A model generated the notes under the pieces. It was not told the origin of the DNA, ran no database searches, and was given only the letters and a program-made list of their open reading frames with translations. This document shows, one piece after another, positions 7,701-11,779 of a stretch of 11,779 nucleotides of DNA. The stretch's first letter is position 1; each line of letters opens with the position of its first letter. The position numbers and the translations under genes were made by a program. This stretch comes from Acidobacteriaceae bacterium (GTDB taxonomy: Bacteria > Acidobacteriota > Terriglobia > Bryobacterales > Bryobacteraceae): contig JAFAQG010000065.1 in NCBI GenBank assembly GCA_019246575.1, positions 1 to 11,779 on the forward strand. Direction: 5' to 3'.

Positions 7701-8105
7701 AACGGCATTGTGACTTTGCAGAGCGGGTTGCCAGTCGCGCTCTCACGGCCCTCTGTCAACAACGGGCAGAGTGCGCACGTCGATAACCCGACCGTTAGCC
7801 GCTGGTTCGACACAAGCGTCTTCAGCGTGGCCCCGCCGTTCACGTTCGGCAATCTCGGTCCCGTATTGCCGGACGTGCGCACAGCACCCGCGCGGAACGT
7901 CGATCTGGTGGTGGTGAAAAACTTTGCCGCAAGTCTCAGCGATCACATCATCAACGTGCAGTTTCGGTCGGAGTTCTACAACCTGTTCAATCATCCGCAG
8001 TTCGGTGCGCCGAATGGCAGTCCTCCATCTCAGACTTTTGGCCAAGTGACGACTCTCGCCAACAATCCGCGCGACATTCAGTTCGCGTTAAAGGTTCTGT
8101 TTTGA
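4728..8105 (+). CDS. TonB-dependent receptor with N-terminal carboxypeptidase-regulatory domain (Oar-like)
   Basis: This 1125-residue outer-membrane protein begins at GTG 4728. A signal peptide (1 to about 26) has basic 'MRRLNLRIH', a hydrophobic core 'VLCLAAFSIRLF', and mature sequence near 'QTFEAQITG'. Residues about 28-112 form a CarboxypepD_reg-like beta-sandwich ('AQITGEVKDMSGAVVPN', 'NESGIYRFPSLPPAQY', 'LQVNQVLEVNVTLQ'). The plug follows at about 115-260, with 'NLPLNIRDPLALVALTPGV' and 'VQEFKVQAQTYDAQFGRTSG' then 'LNVITKTGSNDYHG'. A large beta-barrel fills the rest, with 'QDDWKLTDKLTLNLGLRWD' and 'PRFGFAYSL', ending 'FALKVLF' with the C-terminal Phe expected for barrel assembly. This architecture is typical of the very large Solibacter/Acidobacteriota receptor families, thought to import glycans, peptides or other complex substrates; the ligand is unknown. 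It overlaps by 4 bp with the next gene and is intact, unlike the DNA to its left. Confidence 0.9.
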   Translation: MRRLNLRIHVPGVLCLAAFSIRLFSQTFEAQITGEVKDMSGAVVPNMRLSAKNVATGTLYAATSNESGIYRFPSLPPAQYMVTCSLPGFKRFEEGPLTLQVNQVLEVNVTLQTGEASEQITVSAAPPALETETATLGTVVNTRAIQNLPLNIRDPLALVALTPGVVLGPNFGNGGGNDVGRNFFKSDFNVGAGRSGSLEILMDGAPDTTPDINRGIIDPPVDSVQEFKVQAQTYDAQFGRTSGAVLNVITKTGSNDYHGVAYDFERHSVLDANTFFNNRSGLKKPSFQRHQFGGNFGGPILKNKWFAFGDYEGLRQGYPITNLSTVPTALQRQGDFSQTFAANGSLIKIYDPESLVTLGNGTRQRNQFAGNVILPSRFDPVAVAALKYIPLPNLPGSPITGQNNFIYSANSSTNSDKYDLRTDVNFNEAMRMFVRFSRQQDVRSVPGLYPLPAGGGRNTTDHYTQGVADVTRVFTPYVVGDLQFSFSRALAAQFGASKGFNLSQLNLPASFIQQVVPQFPVFNLTDTIGTGNTSDSFTQFQPRNVWATLGSVSWQRGRHNLKFGSDWRVLDFNEGQNSQASGTFTFNRGFTQGPNPVIASATAGYGVASFLLGDAASGSVIAINPISTQGLYYALFVQDDWKLTDKLTLNLGLRWDVNIGDREKFNRLAYFDPTAPSSLAQAAGLPNLRGDLAWIGMGNPTNQTATDWKDFGPRFGFAYSLIPKTVLRGGYGIFYIPKIIQGNGDGAVEAVRTTPMVATIDNLTPATTISNPFPQGILPALNDRDPNANVGASIAAPTHGFRNGYMQSWSFGAERELPWGLLLDVHYWGMKGSRLLETWNIDQLPDQYLSLGSHLNDLGPNPFYGVITTGALAGSTISRQQTLLPFPQYTTVQQVYVPTGNSTYEAATIQLEKRLSSTLTFLGVYTRSKAIDDIRTPLDIYNRRLEKGLSTFDTPNQFRLSGVYNVPFGRDRAYGKSLNRLVNAMFADWDLNGIVTLQSGLPVALSRPSVNNGQSAHVDNPTVSRWFDTSVFSVAPPFTFGNLGPVLPDVRTAPARNVDLVVVKNFAASLSDHIINVQFRSEFYNLFNHPQFGAPNGSPPSQTFGQVTTLANNPRDIQFALKVLF

Positions 8106-9790
8106 GACTGACCCGGCGCAGTCTGTTTCAGGGCCTCATTTCTTTGGGCGCGCTGTCCACGCTGCGCGTGAAAGGCAAAGAGCTCGATTGTGACGTGGTC
8201 GTGGTCGGTGGCAGCGTCGGTGGAGTTGCGGGCGCTCTCGCCGCTCTCCGCAACGGAATGCGCGTCGTGCTGACGGAGGAGACGGACTGGATCGGCGGGC
8301 AGCTTACATCGCAAGCCGTTCCGCCCGACGAACATCCGTGGATCGAGCAGTTCGGGTGCACGCGCAGCTATCGCGAATACCGAAACGCCGTTCGCTCCTA
8401 TTATCGGAATCACTACCCGCTGCTCGAGACCGCGCGGGCCCGGGCGGACCTGAATCCGGGCAATGGTTCCGTCTCACGCCTCACCCATGAATTCCCGGTC
8501 TCGGTAGCTGTGCTTGAGGCCGTACTCGCCCCCTACGCACGCAGCGGCCAACTAGTTCTTCTTCTCGAACATGCTCCGGTATCGGCTACCGTATCCGGCG
8601 ACCTCGTCACCAGCGTCACGGTCCGCGATCATAGACTCGACATCCATCGCACGATTATCGGCCGCTACTTCCTGGATGCAACCGAGCTCGGCGACCTGCT
8701 GGCGCTGGCGAAAGTCGAAAACGTGACGGGCGCCGAATCGCAACAGCAGACTGGCGAAATGCATGCGGCTGCCGAGCCTCAGCCTGCGAACAGCCAGTCC
8801 TTCACTTTTTGTTTTGCGATGGATTGCCTCGAAGGGGAAGATCAGACCGTGGAGCGCCCCAGAGAATACGATGAATGGCGCCGATACATCCCCAAGCTGA
8901 CACCGGCCTGGACCGGTCCTCTCTTCAGTTGGACGGCTTGCGACCCGAAAACGCTCGCGCCCCGCCAAGCATATTTTGATCCTAACCCCGTCGAGCTCCG
9001 CCATGAGGGACTCAATCTCTGGATCTATCGGCGCATCGCCGATCGCGCTAACTTCACGCGAGGCTTTTATCGGAGCGACATCACCCTGGTGAATTGGCCG
9101 CAGAATGACTTCTGGTTGGCCGATCTGGTTACGGCCACACTGGAACAAAGGCCCTTACTCCTGCGCCGCGCCAAGCAACTGAGCTTGTCGTTTTTGTACT
9201 GGATGCAAACGGAAGCGCCGCGTCCCGATGGCGGCGCGGGCTGGAAGGGGCTGCGCCTGCGCAAGGATTTAGTAGGAACCGAAGACGGCATGGCCAAGGC
9301 AGCCTACATCCGCGAGTCGCGACGCATGCAGGCGGAGTTTACTGTACTCGAGGAGCACGTGGGAACCGATATGCGGATGAAGCTAACGGGCAAATCACGC
9401 GAGGAAATCTCCGGGGCGGTTTTCCCCGATTCCGTCGGGGTGGGCTGTTACCGGATCGATCTCCATCCGTCGGCGGGCGGCACGAATTATATCGATGTTA
9501 GTTCGCTGCCGTTTCAAATCCCGCTTGGGGCTTTGATCTCGAAGCGTGTCGACAACTTGCTTGCCGCATGCAAGAACATTGGAACAACGCACATTACGAA
9601 CGGCTGCTACCGGCTCCATCCGGTGGAATGGAACATCGGTGAAGCCGCCGGCGCCGTCGCGGCACACGCTATCACAACGAAGCAATCGCCGCGCGCCATC
9701 CGCAACACTCCTAAACTTCTCGCCGATTTTCAATCGAGCTTGCGGGCTCAGGGTTTCGAATTGGAGTGGCCTCGCATTCATCCCGTTTAG
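8102..9790 (+). CDS. FAD-dependent oxidoreductase with Tat signal peptide
   Basis: The 562-residue protein belongs to the FAD_oxidored (PF12831-like) group. The N-terminus 'MRLTRRSLFQGLISLGAL' matches a twin-arginine signal (T-R-R-x-L-F plus a short hydrophobic stretch), so export in folded form to the periplasm is likely. A Rossmann FAD-binding motif follows at 31-60: 'DVVVVGGSVGGVAGALAAL' then 'VVLTEE', with an acidic residue for the ribose, then 'TDWIGGQLTSQAVPPDEH' (61-78). The C-terminal FAD motif is 'GTTHITNGCYRLHPVEWNIG' with 'EAAGAVAAHA'. Relatives are sometimes labelled xanthan-lyase-related, but the sequence shows only a flavin enzyme; the substrate is unknown. The TTG start at 8102 overlaps the receptor's TGA (TTGA) and is preceded by AAAGG, indicating translational coupling. 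A later start would lose the Tat motif. The pairing suggests oxidation of a compound taken up through the receptor. Confidence 0.87.
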   Translation: MRLTRRSLFQGLISLGALSTLRVKGKELDCDVVVVGGSVGGVAGALAALRNGMRVVLTEETDWIGGQLTSQAVPPDEHPWIEQFGCTRSYREYRNAVRSYYRNHYPLLETARARADLNPGNGSVSRLTHEFPVSVAVLEAVLAPYARSGQLVLLLEHAPVSATVSGDLVTSVTVRDHRLDIHRTIIGRYFLDATELGDLLALAKVENVTGAESQQQTGEMHAAAEPQPANSQSFTFCFAMDCLEGEDQTVERPREYDEWRRYIPKLTPAWTGPLFSWTACDPKTLAPRQAYFDPNPVELRHEGLNLWIYRRIADRANFTRGFYRSDITLVNWPQNDFWLADLVTATLEQRPLLLRRAKQLSLSFLYWMQTEAPRPDGGAGWKGLRLRKDLVGTEDGMAKAAYIRESRRMQAEFTVLEEHVGTDMRMKLTGKSREEISGAVFPDSVGVGCYRIDLHPSAGGTNYIDVSSLPFQIPLGALISKRVDNLLAACKNIGTTHITNGCYRLHPVEWNIGEAAGAVAAHAITTKQSPRAIRNTPKLLADFQSSLRAQGFELEWPRIHPV

Positions 9791-9800
9791 TTCAATTCAA

Positions 9801-9860
9801 GCCGGCGAGTGCGTCTCCCACATAACGGACATAAAAATAGTCCGACGCTCCTCGGCCGGC
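9801..9860. repeat. Imperfect inverted repeat enclosing two tandem 9-mers
   Basis: Left arm 9801-9815 and right arm 9844-9860 can pair over 14 bp in three blocks: GCCGGC with GCCGGC (9801-9806/9855-9860), GAG with CTC (9807-9809/9851-9853), and GCGTC with GACGC (9811-9815/9844-9848). The 28-nt interior holds CCCACATAA (9817-9825) directly followed by CGGACATAA (9826-9834), and a nested CGGAC/GTCCG pair (9826-9830/9840-9844). It begins 10 nt after the stop of the oxidoreductase. It may act as a transcript-end hairpin, although no T tract follows, or it may mark a recombination site or edge of the accessory DNA to the right. Confidence 0.4.
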
Positions 9861-9970
9861 AGCTGTCGTGCGGGCTGCGGCGCGGCATGTAAAGGAGCTT
9901 GCGTTGTGCCCCGGTCCTGGATTCGGATGGTTGCAGCTCCTGTGCGCTTGCGTGTGTTTGATCCATGTCA

Positions 9971-10004
9971 GCATGTGCCCGCGTGGTCGTGCGAACGGGC
10001 ATGC
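9971..10004. repeat. Stem-loop with 9 paired bases
   Basis: GCAT plus GCCCG (9971-9974 and 9977-9981) can pair with CGGGC plus ATGC (9996-10004), with a 2-nt bulge (GT) and a 14-nt loop. It lies in the gene-free stretch about 265 bp upstream of the DUF3489 start. No T tract follows, so it is not an obvious terminator. It may be part of a structured transcript or a recombination site, or chance in GC-rich DNA. Confidence 0.3.
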
Positions 10005-10267
10005 GCGTGACCGTTGCGGGCCGGCTGCGAGGAAGCGGTTCTTGCTGGGACGCGCGCTGGGCAGTGGTAATGGGAACGACCTTGGAATGGTTGAACATGC
10101 CAGATGGTAGGCGGATGTGCGGCACCGAAGTCCAGTCCCACGCGGAACGATTCCCACGCCGGCAGGCACTTTTCACGAGGAGATTCGAGTTGCTTTTGTT
10201 GGGTAGCGGAGTGATGGATGTGATCGGTACAGCGGCGACGCTGTGCCGGAAATGAGGATTTGAGCCA

Positions 10268-10762
10268 ATGCTTTTTCAAGTGACAGCGGAAGATCACATC
10301 CGGGTGCTGGACGAAAACGGGCGTGGAGATGGGAATCCCGAGAATACCTTCGCGAGCGAGAAGGAGTGGGAGAAACTGGCGACGGAATGGCCGATGAAGC
10401 GTTTGATAGCGATCTGGAACGGGTTGCCGGGTGTAGCACCCGTGGCTCGCTTCACGGATCGCAAGGCCGCGATCCGGCGGATCTGGCGAGCCGTTCAGCC
10501 GCACGCAGAACAACCGGCTAAGCCGGCGCGTGGCGGCGCGAAAAGCGGGCCGCGGCCGGTGTTTCGGGACGGTTCGAAAGCGGCCCAGGTGTGCCGTCTG
10601 TTGTCGCGGCCGCAAGGGGCGACCCTAAACGAGATTCGCAGCGAAACCGGTTGGCAGGCCCACACGGTGTGCGGGTTTATCTCGCGCCATCTGTCGAAAC
10701 CAGGCCGCAAGCTGCGCTCGTTCGAGCGCGCAGGCGAGCGTGTGTACCGTCTGAAGATCTGA
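10268..10762 (+). CDS. DUF3489 domain-containing protein
   Basis: The 164-residue protein starts at ATG 10268, preceded by GAGG with about 10 nt spacing. The N-terminal part contains 'WPMKRLIAIWNGLPGVAPVARF' broken by a W-N-x-L-P-G-V core (about 41-61) and 'DRKAAIRRIWRAVQ' (64-77). A Pro/Ala/Gly-rich basic linker (about 80-100) follows. The C-terminal DUF3489 domain (about 100-164) reads 'SKAAQVCRLLSRPQGATLNE', 'IRSETGWQAHTVCGFISRHL', then 'FERAGERVYRL', consistent with a small winged-helix-like DNA-binding fold. DUF3489 proteins typically sit beside site-specific recombinases and DUF2924 proteins in accessory regions; here the recombinase is convergent, 9 bp away. The function is not established; a DNA-binding accessory or control role for the recombinase module is an inference. 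No DUF2924 gene lies inside the window. Confidence 0.85.
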   Translation: MLFQVTAEDHIRVLDENGRGDGNPENTFASEKEWEKLATEWPMKRLIAIWNGLPGVAPVARFTDRKAAIRRIWRAVQPHAEQPAKPARGGAKSGPRPVFRDGSKAAQVCRLLSRPQGATLNEIRSETGWQAHTVCGFISRHLSKPGRKLRSFERAGERVYRLKI

Positions 10763-10771
10763 GAACCGGGC

Positions 10772-11779
10772 TCATTGCCGTGAGCCGGCCCAGTGGGAAC
10801 GAAATGCCTGGATCTGCGCCTGCCAGTCGATCAGACTGGCGATGCGGCGCAGTCGGCTTTCGGTAATGCGATCGCGGCCTCTCCGGGTGCCGGGAAGGAA
10901 CAGCAACACCTCTTGAATCGCGGGTGCCAGGTTCGTCAGCATGAGAATCTGGCACATGCGCGGCCGGCTTACGTGGCCGAGTTTCGCTAACTCAGCAGTA
11001 TCCCGCACCGTACCTTGCGCGAGCAGACCCTGGAACTCGAGGGCCAGAGCCATCAGCCGGCTCACGCGTGGAACACGCCCGTCCGTTTGTTGCTCGTCCC
11101 CTGCGCGACGCACGCCGGGCCGGTGCGCAAGCGGTAGCGTGTACGCGAAGCAACGGCCATCCAGCAGCGTGATTGCAACCTCACGTGTACGCGCATCGTA
11201 GGCAACGCGCTCCAGCGAATGCTGGAGCGATAGCGCATCCGGACGCAGGCCCAGAATCGGTTCCAGCTGCTCGCGTACGGACGGCTCAAGATCGACAGCC
11301 GCCACCGGCTTGTGATGGCATTTCGGATCTGCTTTCGTACTGCGGCATACATAGTACAGGTGACGTCGACCCTGCCGCGAAGTGTATGTGGTCCGCATCC
11401 GTTCCCCACAATGCGCACAGTAGAGCAGATCGGAAAGCAGCACATCCGCCTTGCCATGCAGCGCATTCACCTTGTGGTGCTGCTCTCCGGATTTCGTAGC
11501 GAGTTTCAGCTGTTGCTGTACGCGCTCCCAGAGCGCTTGCTCGACAAGCGCCGGCTGTTCCCCCGGATAGACCCGGCCTTTATGACAGACCTCACCGATA
11601 TATAGGACGTTGCGCAACAGAGCACCCAGCGCGGACGAGCTGAAGCGTCGACTCCGGTGATGCTTCCCGGATCGGCTGATCCAGTCTTTGGTTCCGAGCC
11701 GGTGTGCGTCGAGCTCGCGCTGCGCTGCCGCTAAACTGCTACATCCGGCACAGATCGTGAAGATCTCTCGTACGCATTC
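10772..11779 (-). CDS. Large serine recombinase, C-terminal part (5' end beyond the window)
   Basis: The frame is open from the right edge to the TGA-side end at 10772, giving 335 visible residues. A TTG at 11617 is inside the gene and not a true start, since conserved sequence continues upstream. Visible parts in order: Recombinase domain (about 1-88; 'VREIFTICAG', 'AAAQRELDAHRLG', 'SSSALGALLRNVLYIGEV'); zinc beta-ribbon (about 114-160; 'LLYCAHCGERM' and Cys at about 121, 124, 145, 154); then a C-terminal extension with a helix-turn-helix-like stretch 'TAELAKLGHVSRPRMCQIL' (about 261-279). The catalytic Ser resolvase domain lies outside the window. Such enzymes integrate, excise or invert DNA at att sites. 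It is convergent with the DUF3489 gene. The family is confident; whether the whole gene is intact cannot be judged here. Confidence 0.88.
   Translation of the reverse strand, partial: ECVREIFTICAGCSSLAAAQRELDAHRLGTKDWISRSGKHHRSRRFSSSALGALLRNVLYIGEVCHKGRVYPGEQPALVEQALWERVQQQLKLATKSGEQHHKVNALHGKADVLLSDLLYCAHCGERMRTTYTSRQGRRHLYYVCRSTKADPKCHHKPVAAVDLEPSVREQLEPILGLRPDALSLQHSLERVAYDARTREVAITLLDGRCFAYTLPLAHRPGVRRAGDEQQTDGRVPRVSRLMALALEFQGLLAQGTVRDTAELAKLGHVSRPRMCQILMLTNLAPAIQEVLLFLPGTRRGRDRITESRLRRIASLIDWQAQIQAFRSHWAGSRQ

Larger units (their letters stand above)
9791..10267. other. 477-bp region without a convincing gene
   Basis: Several overlapping frames are open here on both strands because of the GC content, but none resembles a known protein or has a good ribosome site. 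The region holds the inverted repeat at 9801-9860, a second stem-loop at 9971-10004, and the leader of the DUF3489 gene with GAGG about 10 nt before its ATG. It could be the non-coding end of a mobile element, a decayed gene, or a leader carrying structured RNA. I cannot decide which. Confidence 0.4.

Noticed and set aside
9965..10255. 96-aa plus-strand frame ending just before the DUF3489 gene
   Set aside because: Position is suggestive of an operon partner, but composition is unlike a protein, there is no ribosome site and no recognisable motif.
9968..10615. 215-aa minus-strand frame across the DUF3489 gene and its leader
   Set aside because: It is Arg/Pro-rich shadow sequence overlapping a recognised domain on the other strand.
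1..11779. CRISPR array, tRNA or rRNA genes
   Set aside because: No regularly spaced repeats, cloverleaf-like segments or rRNA signatures were seen on either strand.

Overview
The window looks like a chromosomal segment from an Acidobacteriota genome, most likely a Bryobacterales/Solibacter-like soil bacterium. This is inferred from moderately high GC, a large Oar-like TonB-dependent receptor with an N-terminal carboxypeptidase-regulatory domain, Tat-exported oxidoreductase-type proteins, a Vgb-type propeller protein, and GTG/TTG starts. No rRNA, tRNA or CRISPR array was found.

Left part (1-3240): the 3' end of a plus-strand Vgb-like beta-propeller gene converges on a minus-strand operon. That operon runs from a RhaT-family 10-TM sugar/H+ symporter (2235-3239) into an amino-sugar gene of NanE (N-acetylmannosamine-6-phosphate 2-epimerase) plus NanK (ROK kinase). 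The NanE part is split by a one-base frameshift near 1738. The catalytic Lys lies in the upstream reading frame, and the catalytic Glu lies in the downstream frame, which is fused to the ROK kinase. The ancestral gene was probably one bifunctional nanEK of about 537 codons, coupled to the transporter by an ATGA overlap. Together they would import and catabolise a sialic-acid or amino-sugar-type substrate.

Middle part (3241-4727): a divergent plus-strand gene with a Tat-like N-terminus, from a Gfo/Idh-like hypothetical family, is broken by at least two frameshifts and then loses its 3' end. It is followed by a short coding-looking remnant in another frame that I cannot identify. A leader with a possible promoter follows.

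Right-centre (4728-9790): an intact two-gene unit. A 1125-aa TonB-dependent receptor (GTG start with a perfect AGGAGG) overlaps by 4 bp (TTGA) a 562-aa Tat-signal FAD-dependent oxidoreductase that starts at TTG.

Right end (9791-11779): a 477-bp stretch without a convincing gene begins with a GC-rich imperfect inverted repeat enclosing two tandem 9-mers. A DUF3489 protein follows, convergent with a large serine recombinase that runs off the right edge. This looks like accessory or mobile DNA inserted after the receptor/oxidoreductase operon.
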